From the NCBI GenBank assembly GCA_023667045.1, contig JAMPAU010000007.1:16619-80618 (forward strand): a stretch of 64,000 nt of DNA, written 5' to 3'. Positions 17,874-26,745 of this stretch are shown here, piece by piece. This DNA is from Ruminococcus flavefaciens. Lineage in GTDB: Bacteria > Bacillota > Clostridia > Oscillospirales > Ruminococcaceae. The notes beneath the pieces were generated by a model, which saw only the letters and a program-made list of their open reading frames with translations, was not told the DNA's origin and did no database searches. A program made the translations under genes and the position numbers. How positions within the stretch are numbered: position 1 is the first letter of the stretch; every line of letters begins with the position of its first letter.

Positions 17874-17903
17874 TGCGGACGGTATTCCCCCGTCCGCATT
17901 TTT
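17874..17903 (+). terminator. Terminator of rny
   Basis: Nine-base-pair stem TGCGGACGG/CCGTCCGCA followed by TTTTTC. Confidence 0.85.
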
Positions 17904-17946
17904 CATAATCAGAATATCATATATTTATACAAAAGGAGATGTTAAC

Positions 17947-19659
17947 ATGAAAAAGAAATCATTCAAAAGCAGACTGACAGCACTTACAGCAGTTCTTTCA
18001 ATTTCTTGCTGTGCAGTGACAATGCCTGTAATTGCCGACTGGGAACAGATAGGGTGTATGGGCGACCTCAACAACGACTCAGAAGTAAATGTTGCCGACC
18101 TGCTCCTGCTCTCAAAGTATATGCTCGGCAGTATCTCTCTTACAACCGAAAACGCTTATCATATAGACGGAAGCTATTACTCAGTAAACGGCAGTGAGGC
18201 AGATAATTCAGTTGAATATCTCCAGACAGCCGACATAAACCAAGACGGCAGAATAGATATTTTTGACCTGATTATGATGCGTAAGTACGTTATAAACAAA
18301 TGGGCTGACCCTGTATACATATGGAAAGATGATACTGAAACTTCTACGTCATCTTCCTCAACTACCACAACAACTACTATAGCTACAGCGGTTTCCTCAG
18401 ATACAGAAACAACTACCTCGACAACTTCCGCACCTGCATTCATTGAAGCACCAGTAAAAAATCTTTACGGCTCTATGCCCTCTCAGAATAACGCCGAAAT
18501 GGTTATATTTTATGTGGATTTTCCGGACTGTCCATATAAATATGAACCGTCTGTATCAGAAATAGAAAAAATAGCATTTGGCACAGAAGATACTGAAAAC
18601 AAAAACTATCCCTTTGAGAGTATGTCGGCATTCTATAACCGTTCTTCAAAAGGCAGTATGAAACTTAACGGTAAGGTATTCCGCTATACCACCAAAGAAA
18701 ACAAATCCGCATACGAGGGCGACATATACCACGTAAACCTTATAAATGAGGTTTTCGAGACATTCAAGGACAGTGCAGACTTCACGGAATTTGATGGCAA
18801 CAAAGACAGCATTATTGATACAACGCTGATTTCTGTTCCGGAAGACGCAGGCGATGACAACTGGTGGCCAGCAGCCGGACAGTACGGCGGTAACACAGAC
18901 CTTAAAGTTGACGGTATGTCAGTAGGTCACGTTATAGTAGGAAATGCCCAGATTGAAAGCAAGACAGACTACAAAAACTTCACAAGCAGTTATCTGCACG
19001 AAATGGGTCACTGCATGGGACTGCCCGATTACTACCTTTACAACGGCGAAAAGGACTTTGAGGGTCTGCACGGTTCGGCAGGCTATGAGATGATGGACGA
19101 GACAAACGCTGACTTCTCTGCTGTCTCAAAGCTCATGCTTGGCTGGTTCAAAAAAGAACAGGTTACAGTATACGACCCCACTGTGAAAAATCAGACTTTC
19201 ACACTCTCAAACGCTCAGAAAGAAAACGGCAACTGTGTTATCATACCGTGCGGAAAACTCGAAGATAACTATTATTCGGAGTTTCTGATAGTCGAATACG
19301 CCACCCTTGACGTAAACAACAGCCGTCTTAAAAAAGACTACTGGTGGAAAACTACCGGCTCAGGCGTAAGGGTATTCCATGTTGAAGGCACTGTAAATGA
19401 TAATATAGGTTGGAAATACTGGAAATATGCAAGCGGTGACAATGAGGCTACCAACAATGACACCGGAAAGCGTTTTATCCGTATTATAGATGATACCGAC
19501 ACAGACAACCTCTACCGCACAGGCGACGTAATAGACGGAAGTATTTCCGGTTTCAAGTGGTACGCTGAGGACGGCACACAATCAGTTGATGTGGGGCTGA
19601 AAATAACTGTCGGCGATATGACTGACGATTCATGCGTAATTACCATTTCAGAAAAATAA
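17947..19659 (+). CDS. Secreted dockerin-bearing M6-like metallopeptidase
   Basis: 570 residues. A signal peptide (1-33) is followed directly by an N-terminal dockerin (about 37-117). It has GDLNNDSEVNVADLLLLSKY and ADINQDGRIDIFDLIMMRKY, separated by an unusually long insert. A Thr/Ser linker lies at about 130-160. The peptidase body at about 170-560 has the zinc signature HEMGHCMGLPD at about 351, as in immune-inhibitor-A (M6) peptidases. The dockerin predicts delivery to the cellulosome outside the cell, where it could trim cell-wall or plant proteins (inference). The ribosome site is AAAGGAG. A membrane polymerase-like gene follows 15 bases later. Confidence 0.9.
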   Translation: MKKKSFKSRLTALTAVLSISCCAVTMPVIADWEQIGCMGDLNNDSEVNVADLLLLSKYMLGSISLTTENAYHIDGSYYSVNGSEADNSVEYLQTADINQDGRIDIFDLIMMRKYVINKWADPVYIWKDDTETSTSSSSTTTTTTIATAVSSDTETTTSTTSAPAFIEAPVKNLYGSMPSQNNAEMVIFYVDFPDCPYKYEPSVSEIEKIAFGTEDTENKNYPFESMSAFYNRSSKGSMKLNGKVFRYTTKENKSAYEGDIYHVNLINEVFETFKDSADFTEFDGNKDSIIDTTLISVPEDAGDDNWWPAAGQYGGNTDLKVDGMSVGHVIVGNAQIESKTDYKNFTSSYLHEMGHCMGLPDYYLYNGEKDFEGLHGSAGYEMMDETNADFSAVSKLMLGWFKKEQVTVYDPTVKNQTFTLSNAQKENGNCVIIPCGKLEDNYYSEFLIVEYATLDVNNSRLKKDYWWKTTGSGVRVFHVEGTVNDNIGWKYWKYASGDNEATNNDTGKRFIRIIDDTDTDNLYRTGDVIDGSISGFKWYAEDGTQSVDVGLKITVGDMTDDSCVITISEK

Positions 19660-19674
19660 CGAAAGGTCAATACA

Positions 19675-21093
19675 ATGTCAAAGCAATTATTCAATACAAC
19701 GGAAAAATCAAACTTTATCCTCAATATGACAGAAGAAAAATACTCACAGCTTGCATCTTATGGACTTTCACTTGCCTGTTTCACAACGGCTATCTTTGCG
19801 ATTATACCGGAATTTGTCGATAAGCTCTCATATTCCATAGTATCTGGCGGACTGGCAGTTTCCGGCGTAATATGTATGGTGCTTGCACTTATCGCCATAA
19901 TGAAAAAATACATAGACCGCAAAAAAATTTTTTCCGTGTGTGCATTCGGATTCATGATTATATGGGGAGTTATTTCGCTGATAAACTCCTATTCCGTCAG
20001 CGTGTCATTCTATGGATTTTCCGGACGTGGCGAGGGACTTTTAGCTATTATATTCTATTGCGGATTCTTTATAACAGCTATGTCCGTAAAGCGTGAAAAA
20101 GCCGTCAGCATAATAATAAACTCACTGATAGTCTCTGGACTTCTGCACAGCGTAATCGGACTTATTCAGGTATTTACCGGTAAACTCAGTCACTATCGGT
20201 TTGCATCTCTTTCAATGAAAATAAACGCCTCAAGCGGACTGGCACAATCGCCGATTTTTCTGGCAATGGTTCTCAGCCTTGCACTCACTGCTTCGCTCGT
20301 AACGGCGATTCTGACAGACAACAAAAAACGCCGTATTTTCTGTATTGTGAGTTCGTGTCTGTTTTCATTTGTGATGATGTTTACGTATTCACTTATGGGC
20401 ATTGCCGGAATTATTATAGCTATGATTTCTGCCGGAGTGAGCATATTTATAAAAAAAGCCCCTAAGATAAGGCTTACGGCTTTATTTGCCGGAATACTCC
20501 CTGCTATACTGTCGGTTATTATAGTAAACGCCGGACTTGTCGGGGAAATCTCCTCATATAAGCTTTACGACGGCTACACGCTTTGGTGGGCTGATTCGTA
20601 TATGAGACTATCTGCAAGCGGTATCTGTGACTATGACGAACTTGACTTCTCCGATACAAAAGAAGTTTATAAATACCTCAACAGCAAAACCTGTGAAATA
20701 ATCAAAAAATATCCGCTCACCGGCACGGGCGAAGACCAGCTTGTCTACCCTCAGCTTTACACCAGTGGCGGTCTTGACACTGAAAATACTGATATAAACA
20801 CTATAATATCTCTGAACAAAGGTACTTTTGACAAGGTATACAATGAATATCTCTATACCGCCTCTACACGTGGCATACCCTCGCTTATCGCACTTGTTTT
20901 GATTCTCGGCTCTGTGCTTGTTGGCGGTATCGGAAAAATAAAAAAATCTCCGTCCGAGAGTACCGTCTGTACTTTTATGATGTTTATATGCGGAATCATA
21001 ATATTCTTCATAGGGTGCAGTAATATAACCTTTTCGCCGATATTCTGGACAGTTTCCGGTCTGCTGATGTGTTCGTGCAAAGAAAATAAGTAA
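19675..21093 (+). CDS. O-antigen ligase/polymerase-like (Wzy/WaaL) membrane protein
   Basis: 472 residues with about eleven to twelve hydrophobic helices. The pattern of the O-antigen ligase family is present: GFSGRGEGLLAIIFY in the first half, a large outside loop (about 300-385: YDGYTLWWADSYMRL, KYPLTGTGEDQL), and YNEYLYTASTRGIPSLIAL in the second half. Such enzymes join lipid-linked glycans to an acceptor outside the membrane. No other glycan genes flank it, so the substrate is unknown. It probably shares a transcript with the dockerin peptidase upstream, which raises the possibility of cellulosome glycosylation (weak inference). Confidence 0.8.
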   Translation: MSKQLFNTTEKSNFILNMTEEKYSQLASYGLSLACFTTAIFAIIPEFVDKLSYSIVSGGLAVSGVICMVLALIAIMKKYIDRKKIFSVCAFGFMIIWGVISLINSYSVSVSFYGFSGRGEGLLAIIFYCGFFITAMSVKREKAVSIIINSLIVSGLLHSVIGLIQVFTGKLSHYRFASLSMKINASSGLAQSPIFLAMVLSLALTASLVTAILTDNKKRRIFCIVSSCLFSFVMMFTYSLMGIAGIIIAMISAGVSIFIKKAPKIRLTALFAGILPAILSVIIVNAGLVGEISSYKLYDGYTLWWADSYMRLSASGICDYDELDFSDTKEVYKYLNSKTCEIIKKYPLTGTGEDQLVYPQLYTSGGLDTENTDINTIISLNKGTFDKVYNEYLYTASTRGIPSLIALVLILGSVLVGGIGKIKKSPSESTVCTFMMFICGIIIFFIGCSNITFSPIFWTVSGLLMCSCKENK

Positions 21094-21114
21094 GCATATG
21101 CTAACAAAAAAATA

Positions 21115-21143
21115 TTGATTTTTTTCTGTCAATGTGATAGAAT
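21115..21143 (+). promoter_or_regulatory. Sigma-A promoter of the ferredoxin gene
   Basis: TTGATT at 21115-21120 and TAGAAT at 21138-21143, spacer 17. Confidence 0.7.
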
Positions 21144-21175
21144 ATAAATAACAAATTTTACGGAGGTGCTTTATT

Positions 21176-21346
21176 ATGGCATATATTATAAGCGATGACT
21201 GCATCAGCTGTGGTGCTTGTGCAGGTGAGTGTCCTGTAGACGCTATTTCAGAGGGCGATGGAAAGTACGTTATCGACGCTGATACTTGCGTTGAATGCGG
21301 TGCTTGTGCAGGTGTTTGTCCTGTTGCTGCTCCTTCAGCTGAATAA
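21176..21346 (+). CDS. 2[4Fe-4S] ferredoxin
   Basis: 56 residues, a short clostridial-type ferredoxin. Two cluster motifs are present: CISCGACAGECP and CVECGACAGVCP, each C-x2-C-x2-C-x3-C-P. It carries low-potential electrons in the cytosol, for example between pyruvate:ferredoxin oxidoreductase and hydrogenase. Start ATG 21176 with CGGAGG at 9 bases. It has its own promoter and a hairpin terminator, consistent with high monocistronic expression. Confidence 0.97.
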   Translation: MAYIISDDCISCGACAGECPVDAISEGDGKYVIDADTCVECGACAGVCPVAAPSAE

Positions 21347-21366
21347 TTTTACATTATCGGCATTTT

Positions 21367-21400
21367 AAACAGTCTCATTCGTGGGACTGTTTATTTTTTT
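21367..21400 (+). terminator. Terminator of the ferredoxin gene
   Basis: Stem AAACAGTCTC/GTGGGACTGTTT, followed by ATTTTTTT. Confidence 0.85.
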
Positions 21401-21401
21401 C

Positions 21402-21431
21402 TTGACAATCAGCCCAGATATATGTTATACT
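21402..21431 (+). promoter_or_regulatory. Sigma-A promoter of the DUF4352 lipoprotein gene
   Basis: TTGACA at 21402-21407 and TATACT at 21426-21431, spacer 18, directly after the ferredoxin terminator. Confidence 0.8.
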
Positions 21432-21487
21432 ATATCTACTAAATATAAAACATAGATTTCAAAAAAATTAATATATGGAGGATTATC

Positions 21488-22111
21488 ATGAACAAATCAA
21501 GAATTTCTGCACTTATGCTTGCTCTTGCACTTTCTGCTGTATCAGCTTTTTCATGTGCTGATGAAACTACCTCAACCCCCTCTGAGCCGACCGTCTCATT
21601 GACTGAACCTGTAACAACAGCTCCGCAAGTGCCTAACCAGTACTCAAAAGACTCAAACAAAAACAATACTGCTGTAGGACAGGAAATAGAAGTCAACAGC
21701 ACTGTCTTTACCCTTAACGACGTAGTAAATATAGGCTCTCCGAATAATGACGGAAACGAATACGTATATATCAATGTAACAATCCAAAACAACACCGATA
21801 TAGAATATGAAATCAGTTCGCTTAACAACTTCTTTGTCGTTCTTCCCGATGATACAGAATCCCTTATAGATATACGCACTACAATGTATGCTATAAATAA
21901 CTACCCTAAATGCGTGGAAGATACTATCACAATACCTGCAAACGGAGAATTTACAGGTTTTCTTGCCGGAGGATTCATTGTACCTGCCGGAACTGATTCA
22001 TTTACTATAGGATTCTTCCCCACTCTCGATGACGACAAATACATCGAAAATGTAATACTCTCGCCTGTCAATGCAGAGGATATAAGCCATGACGATTCAG
22101 TTATGAAATAA
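21488..22111 (+). CDS. DUF4352-like lipoprotein
   Basis: 207 residues. A lipoprotein signal (lipobox AFSC) is followed by a Thr/Pro/Ser-rich spacer (about 25-55). A beta-rich domain at about 60-195 has GQEIEVNSTVFTLNDV, YVYINVTIQNNTDIEY and ANGEFTGFLAGGFIVPAG, the pattern of the immunoglobulin-like DUF4352 family. These are surface lipoproteins of unknown ligand. Single gene with promoter and terminator. Confidence 0.8.
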   Translation: MNKSRISALMLALALSAVSAFSCADETTSTPSEPTVSLTEPVTTAPQVPNQYSKDSNKNNTAVGQEIEVNSTVFTLNDVVNIGSPNNDGNEYVYINVTIQNNTDIEYEISSLNNFFVVLPDDTESLIDIRTTMYAINNYPKCVEDTITIPANGEFTGFLAGGFIVPAGTDSFTIGFFPTLDDDKYIENVILSPVNAEDISHDDSVMK

Positions 22112-22123
22112 CTACAATTACTT

Positions 22124-22151
22124 CCCCGTCCTAAAGGGCGGGGATTTTTTT
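22124..22151. terminator. Bidirectional terminator, DUF4352 gene / flippase gene
   Basis: Stem CCCCGTCC/GGGCGGGG with a 4-base loop and a T run on the plus strand, lying between two converging genes. Confidence 0.85.
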
Positions 22152-23742
22152 ATTCTGCAACAGGTCTTTTTATGCGTTTAAGGCATGAACCACATACGGC
22201 AATTACTAACATATAAACAAGTCCGCCCACAGCAACCGATACGGCAAGCACCCCGAATCTACCCAGTCCGTAACGCCGTGCCATATCACAAGCAAGATAT
22301 GCCGACCCTGCACACATCGCTCCGGCATAGAATATAACGGCAAAAGGCATTAGTTTCATACTTATACCCGAATACTTGACATAAAGCTTTACTGATACTG
22401 CAAGTATTACCGCATAGCACAGCGACGTTGACAATGACGCTCCGTCAACACTCATTAGCGGTATAAGCGTAATATTCCCTGCAAACTTTATGACTGTTCC
22501 GAAAAGCATTATTTTCAGCGGTAACGAGGCTTTGCCTATAGCCTGTAGCATACTGAAAAGCGGAAATGATATACACAGACATACCATTCCGGGCATAAGC
22601 AGACGGAGCGAATTTATACATATGCTTACTTCGTCGGGCTGTTTAGGGAAAAGAAAACCCAGTATCTCCGGTGCAAGCACGGCTATCCCGAACGCTGACG
22701 GCACTGCTATTACCGCCGACGTGATAAGTGCCTGCATGGTATTCTCAGAAAGCGACTTTATATCATGACTTTCCCATGCCTCAGTGATACACGGCAATAC
22801 ACCCTTGCCGAGCATATTTGTCACGGACGGTACAAGATTAAATACAGTAAGTGCTATTCCTGCAAATGACCCGTAAATAAAATGTGGTATTTCATTTTCC
22901 GCTATGCTGTCCGGTATGCTAACCCTGCTCCCGAAATACGATATACAGCCTATAACCGTCCACATATCTATTAACGCCGTAAGGTTAGTAACAACAGCAC
23001 TTATTCCGGCAGGCACGGCGTTTACCATAAGCTCACGTGAAATATCTTTACGGCTCATAACAGTCTGTTCGCCGTCCGCATGAAATTTCTTTCCGAATAT
23101 CCGCATAAATATAAAAAACACAACTGCTCCGGCAGACGATAACGTTACGCCCAGCACTCCGGCAGATGCAGAAACTGCTCTGGGGTCTATGTCCGGAAAA
23201 TATACAGTTATTTCATTTATATGCTCCGTGACGTATCCGCAAAGCATAAGTCCTGCCACAACCTTGACTATACCCTCTATCACCTGCGAAACTGCTGTAG
23301 GGTACATATTGCTCATACCCTCATAATAACCACGCTCCACCGACATTATACATCCGAAAAATACAGACGGTGCTATCATTGTGACAGATAAAGACGATTC
23401 CGGACTACTTCCGGTAATTACCGACAAAACAAACGTGATAATACTTCCGGCAAGTCCCACCGCCGAAAATATCATAAGTGCCGTACTGCGTACTTTTTTG
23501 GCGTTGGTGTACATTCCGAGTGCTATACTCTGTGCCGTCATTCTCGCAACAGCCGACGACAAACCCGTTACAGTAAGAGCATAAACCGGCATGAAAATAC
23601 TATATGCACAGCTGAAATAACTCATTCCTACACCGCCGAGCAGGTTTGTCAGCGGTATCTTGAATAATGCCCCCAGTGCCTTTGCAGTGACAGCCGACAT
23701 CATAAGTATCAGTGAACCTTTAAGAAAATTCTGTTTTTTCAA
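22150..23742 (-). CDS. SpoVB/MurJ-type polysaccharide or lipid flippase
   Basis: About 530 residues with some fourteen membrane helices. The N-terminus FLKGSLILMMSAVTAKALGALFKIPLTNLLGG is the typical MOP-superfamily opening of the SpoVB/YabM/MurJ group, which flips lipid-linked glycan precursors. I place the start at TTG 23742, because AAAGGGTGA precedes it. The in-frame ATG at 23769 coincides with the transcription start predicted from the promoter at 23777-23805 and has no ribosome site. B. subtilis yabM (same family) neighbours mazG (yabN) and rqcP (yabO); here those genes lie 3 kb away, on the other strand. Confidence 0.85.
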   Translation of the reverse strand: MKKQNFLKGSLILMMSAVTAKALGALFKIPLTNLLGGVGMSYFSCAYSIFMPVYALTVTGLSSAVARMTAQSIALGMYTNAKKVRSTALMIFSAVGLAGSIITFVLSVITGSSPESSLSVTMIAPSVFFGCIMSVERGYYEGMSNMYPTAVSQVIEGIVKVVAGLMLCGYVTEHINEITVYFPDIDPRAVSASAGVLGVTLSSAGAVVFFIFMRIFGKKFHADGEQTVMSRKDISRELMVNAVPAGISAVVTNLTALIDMWTVIGCISYFGSRVSIPDSIAENEIPHFIYGSFAGIALTVFNLVPSVTNMLGKGVLPCITEAWESHDIKSLSENTMQALITSAVIAVPSAFGIAVLAPEILGFLFPKQPDEVSICINSLRLLMPGMVCLCISFPLFSMLQAIGKASLPLKIMLFGTVIKFAGNITLIPLMSVDGASLSTSLCYAVILAVSVKLYVKYSGISMKLMPFAVIFYAGAMCAGSAYLACDMARRYGLGRFGVLAVSVAVGGLVYMLVIAVCGSCLKRIKRPVAE

Positions 23743-23776
23743 AAAATCACCCTTTACAATTACAGTCATCAGGAAA

Positions 23777-23805
23777 ATTATAATCCAATTTTCTTGTTTT
23801 CACAA
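23777..23805 (-). promoter_or_regulatory. Sigma-A promoter of the flippase gene
   Basis: On the minus strand TTGTGA (23800-23805) and TATAAT (23777-23782), spacer 17. The predicted start is near 23770. Confidence 0.7.
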
Positions 23806-23814
23806 AAATATATG

Positions 23815-23843
23815 TTGCAGAATTTAAAAATATGTGGTATAAT
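23815..23843 (+). promoter_or_regulatory. Sigma-A promoter of the aminotransferase gene
   Basis: TTGCAG at 23815-23820 and TATAAT at 23838-23843, spacer 17. Confidence 0.75.
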
Positions 23844-23910
23844 ATAAAATAAGCTGTCTGGAGCTTATAAATTCACACAAACGACACAAACTGAAAGGCT
23901 GGTTTTTAAA

Positions 23911-25104
23911 ATGGACTATAAATTTTCTGATAAAGTAACCAAACTTCAGGCTTCTGCTATCAGAGAAATTCTCAAATTCACATCAGTACCCGACGTTATC
24001 TCCTTTGCGGCAGGAAATCCCGCACCGGAGGCTTTCCCGACTGAAAGAATCGCCGAAATCTCCGCTGAACTTCTCAGCAAAGACCCTATACTTGCTTTGC
24101 AGTATAATATCACTGAGGGCTATCCACCTCTCCGTGACTTTCTGAAAGAATGGCTTACAAAAAAAGGATGTTATCATGCAGAATTTGACGACGTAATAGT
24201 AACTTCCGGCGGTCAGCAGGCTAATGAACTCTCATGCAAGGTACTGCTCAATGAGGGCGATACTCTCCTTTGTGAATCGCCATGCTTTATAGGCTCGCTG
24301 AATGCTTTCCGCTCCTATAACGTCAATCTCTGCGGTATTGATATGGACGACGACGGAATAAACCTTGAAAAGCTCGAAAACGCTCTGAAAACTCAGAAAA
24401 ACGTAAAAATGCTTTATCTTATCCCGAATTTCCAGAACCCTACCGGACGCACTATGTCGCTTGAAAAACGCAAGGCTGTCTATGAAATGGCTTGCAAGTA
24501 TGATTTTATCATTCTTGAGGACGACCCGTACGGCGAGTTGCGTTTTGCCGGCGAGAATATCCCAACAATAAAAAGCCTTGACACTGAAGGACGTGTTATT
24601 TATTCAAGCACTTTTTCAAAGATTCTTTCCTCCGGTTTCAGAACAGGCTTTGTTTCCGCACCTGCTCCGGTTATACAGAAAATCGTTGTCTGCAAACAGG
24701 TATCAGACGTTCACTCAAATATATGGGCTCAGGTTGTTGCACACAGATTCATGACTTCTGTGAACCTCGACGAGCATTTCAAAGGCTTGCGTGAAATATA
24801 CCGCAAAAAGTGCGACCTTATGTGTTCATACATTGATAACGGATTCTCGGAAAAAATCTCATACATCAGACCACAGGGCGGACTATTTGTATGGTGTACG
24901 CTCCCCGACGACTGCGATATGAATGACTTCTGCAAAAAGGCTATTCAAGATTACAAGATTGCTGTTGTACCGGGTAATGCGTTCAGCATTGACGAAAGCG
25001 AAAAGAGCCATTCTTTCCGTCTGAATTACTCCACACCCACTGATGAGCAGATTATCAAGGGTATGGAAACTCTCTCAAAAATGACTAAGGATATACTCGG
25101 CTGA
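23911..25104 (+). CDS. PLP-dependent aminotransferase, class I/II (2-aminoadipate/LysN-like)
   Basis: 397 residues, fold type I. Visible landmarks are ISFAAGNPAPEAFP near the N-terminus, TSGGQQANELSCKVLLNEGD (cofactor pocket), PNFQNPTGRTMS (about 170), LEDDPYGELRF (Asp/Tyr over the pyridine ring), and STFSKILSSGFRTGF with the Schiff-base Lys at about 236. The closest general type is the LysN/MocR-like aminotransferase group acting on 2-aminoadipate or branched/aromatic amino acids; the real substrate cannot be told. It has its own promoter, and the gene after it is of unknown function. Confidence 0.9.
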   Translation: MDYKFSDKVTKLQASAIREILKFTSVPDVISFAAGNPAPEAFPTERIAEISAELLSKDPILALQYNITEGYPPLRDFLKEWLTKKGCYHAEFDDVIVTSGGQQANELSCKVLLNEGDTLLCESPCFIGSLNAFRSYNVNLCGIDMDDDGINLEKLENALKTQKNVKMLYLIPNFQNPTGRTMSLEKRKAVYEMACKYDFIILEDDPYGELRFAGENIPTIKSLDTEGRVIYSSTFSKILSSGFRTGFVSAPAPVIQKIVVCKQVSDVHSNIWAQVVAHRFMTSVNLDEHFKGLREIYRKKCDLMCSYIDNGFSEKISYIRPQGGLFVWCTLPDDCDMNDFCKKAIQDYKIAVVPGNAFSIDESEKSHSFRLNYSTPTDEQIIKGMETLSKMTKDILG

Positions 25105-25150
25105 TTTCGGGTATATTGCAAATATTCTATTATGAAAGGAATTTTTTACT

Positions 25151-25669
25151 ATGCCAAACAAAATGACCGAAAGATACACGGTAACTCAGAAGTATCTTAT
25201 GACAAGAGGACAGGCTATCAACTTCCCTGCACGTTTCTTCAACACCAACTTCAAGAAAAACGAGGTATTCGGCGTTGTTATTGACATTCCGATGTCTCCC
25301 ACAGTGCTTACCTCTATGGTATGCTTTATAAACGGTGCTGCCAACCTCTACTTCAACAACGGCGGTGAGTACACAGGAGCTTCACAGAAATACAGAAATC
25401 TTGTACAGGCTACTCACACTCTCGTTGCAAATGCCGGACAGCTTATACCAAAATGTCAGAAAACCAAAACTTACGACCTCCCCAAAGGAAAAACTCATAA
25501 CATATTCCTGCTTACAAAAAATGCTATATATAAGACCGAAATAAAACCCGGTATAATCCCCGAAGACCAGCCTGAACTCCGTTCATTCTATGTACTCTAT
25601 CAGCGTGTTCTCAATGAACTGAGAAGCTGTCAGCTTAAAGATGACGCTGAAAAACGCAGACAGGCATAA
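25151..25669 (+). CDS. Conserved hypothetical protein upstream of trpS
   Basis: 172 residues, soluble and basic, with no signal or membrane segment. Stretches such as FGVVIDIPMSPTVLTSMVCF and NLYFNNGGEYTGAS suggest an alpha/beta domain, and the C-terminal 40 residues look helical (LRSFYVLYQRVLNELRSCQL). Not recognised as a named family. Ribosome site AAAGGA before ATG 25151. It lies 18 bases upstream of trpS, so the two are probably co-transcribed. Confidence 0.75.
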   Translation: MPNKMTERYTVTQKYLMTRGQAINFPARFFNTNFKKNEVFGVVIDIPMSPTVLTSMVCFINGAANLYFNNGGEYTGASQKYRNLVQATHTLVANAGQLIPKCQKTKTYDLPKGKTHNIFLLTKNAIYKTEIKPGIIPEDQPELRSFYVLYQRVLNELRSCQLKDDAEKRRQA

Positions 25670-25687
25670 AAGGAGATGTTTTAGAAA

Positions 25688-26686
25688 ATGGATAATAAAA
25701 AGCTGATTTTCAGCGGTATCCAGCCAACCGGTACTTTTACTCTTGGTAACTACATCGGTGCAGTAAGAAACTGGGGTCCTCTACAGGACGAATACAACTG
25801 TATCTACTGTGTTGTTGATATGCACGCAATCACAGTAAGGCAAGACCCAGTAAAGCTCAGACAGAATACCATGAACTCATATGCACTGCTCATGGCTTGC
25901 GGTATTGATGTGGAAAAGTCAATACTTTTCATACAGAGCCACGTCAAGACCCACGCTGAATTAAGCTGGGTACTCGGCTGTAATACACAGTTCGGCGAAC
26001 TCTCACGCATGACGCAGTTTAAGGATAAGAGCCAGAAACACGCCGATGACGTAAACTCAGGACTTTTCACCTATCCGGTTCTTATGGCGGCTGATATTCT
26101 CGCTTACAATGCTGACCTCGTACCCGTAGGCGTTGACCAGAAACAACACCTTGAACTTGCAAGAAACATTGCACAGCGTTTCAATCAGAGATACGGAGAT
26201 TTCTTTACACTTCCAGAGCCGTATATTCCGGAAGTAGGTGCTAAGGTAATGTCACTGCAAGACCCCACAAAGAAAATGTCCAAATCTGACGAAAACCCGA
26301 ATGCAGTTATCCTCATTCTTGACGATAAGGACACTATCATAAGAAAATTCAAGCGTGCTGTTACCGACAGCGAGGCGGAAGTCTGCTACCGTGAGGGTAA
26401 AGACGGCATAAATAACCTTATGACTATCTATTCAAGCGTTACCGGAAAAGACTTCGCATCTATTGAATCTGAATTTTCCGGCAAGGGCTACGGCGATTTC
26501 AAGCTTGCTGTAGGCGAGGCTGTAGCTGACCACCTTGAACCAGTAAGAAACGAATTTGCAAGGCTTTCTGCCGACAAGGCTTATCTGAAAAAATGCTATA
26601 CTGAAGGTGCTGAAAAGGCTCTGAGATATTCACAGAGAATTGTATCAAAAGTATACAGAAAAGTCGGATTCGTTGACAAAACATAA
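25688..26686 (+). CDS. trpS: Tryptophanyl-tRNA synthetase
   Basis: 332 residues, the usual length. Class I synthetase of the small bacterial type: the HIGH-like motif is in TGTFTLGNYIGA (about 14-25), KMSKS is KKMSKSDENP (about 196-205), and GVDQKQHLELARNIA forms part of the active site. It attaches Trp to tRNA-Trp. It follows a hypothetical gene closely. A GC hairpin with a weak T run (26694-26720) separates it from mazG. No T-box leader is seen. Confidence 0.97.
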   Translation: MDNKKLIFSGIQPTGTFTLGNYIGAVRNWGPLQDEYNCIYCVVDMHAITVRQDPVKLRQNTMNSYALLMACGIDVEKSILFIQSHVKTHAELSWVLGCNTQFGELSRMTQFKDKSQKHADDVNSGLFTYPVLMAADILAYNADLVPVGVDQKQHLELARNIAQRFNQRYGDFFTLPEPYIPEVGAKVMSLQDPTKKMSKSDENPNAVILILDDKDTIIRKFKRAVTDSEAEVCYREGKDGINNLMTIYSSVTGKDFASIESEFSGKGYGDFKLAVGEAVADHLEPVRNEFARLSADKAYLKKCYTEGAEKALRYSQRIVSKVYRKVGFVDKT

Positions 26687-26693
26687 TATCATT

Positions 26694-26720
26694 ACGGACG
26701 GATATTTATTTTCCGTCCGT
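26694..26720 (+). terminator. Hairpin between trpS and mazG (weak terminator or attenuator)
   Basis: Stem ACGGACGGA/TCCGTCCGT is followed by ATTTATG rather than a pure T run, so read-through into mazG is likely. Confidence 0.5.
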
Positions 26721-26745
26721 ATTTATGAAACAAGGAGGTTTTTAT

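Noticed and set aside
23740-23769. ATG at 23769 as start of the flippase gene
   Set aside because: The predicted transcription start lies at about 23770 and there is no ribosome site; TTG at 23742 has AAAGGGTGA before it.
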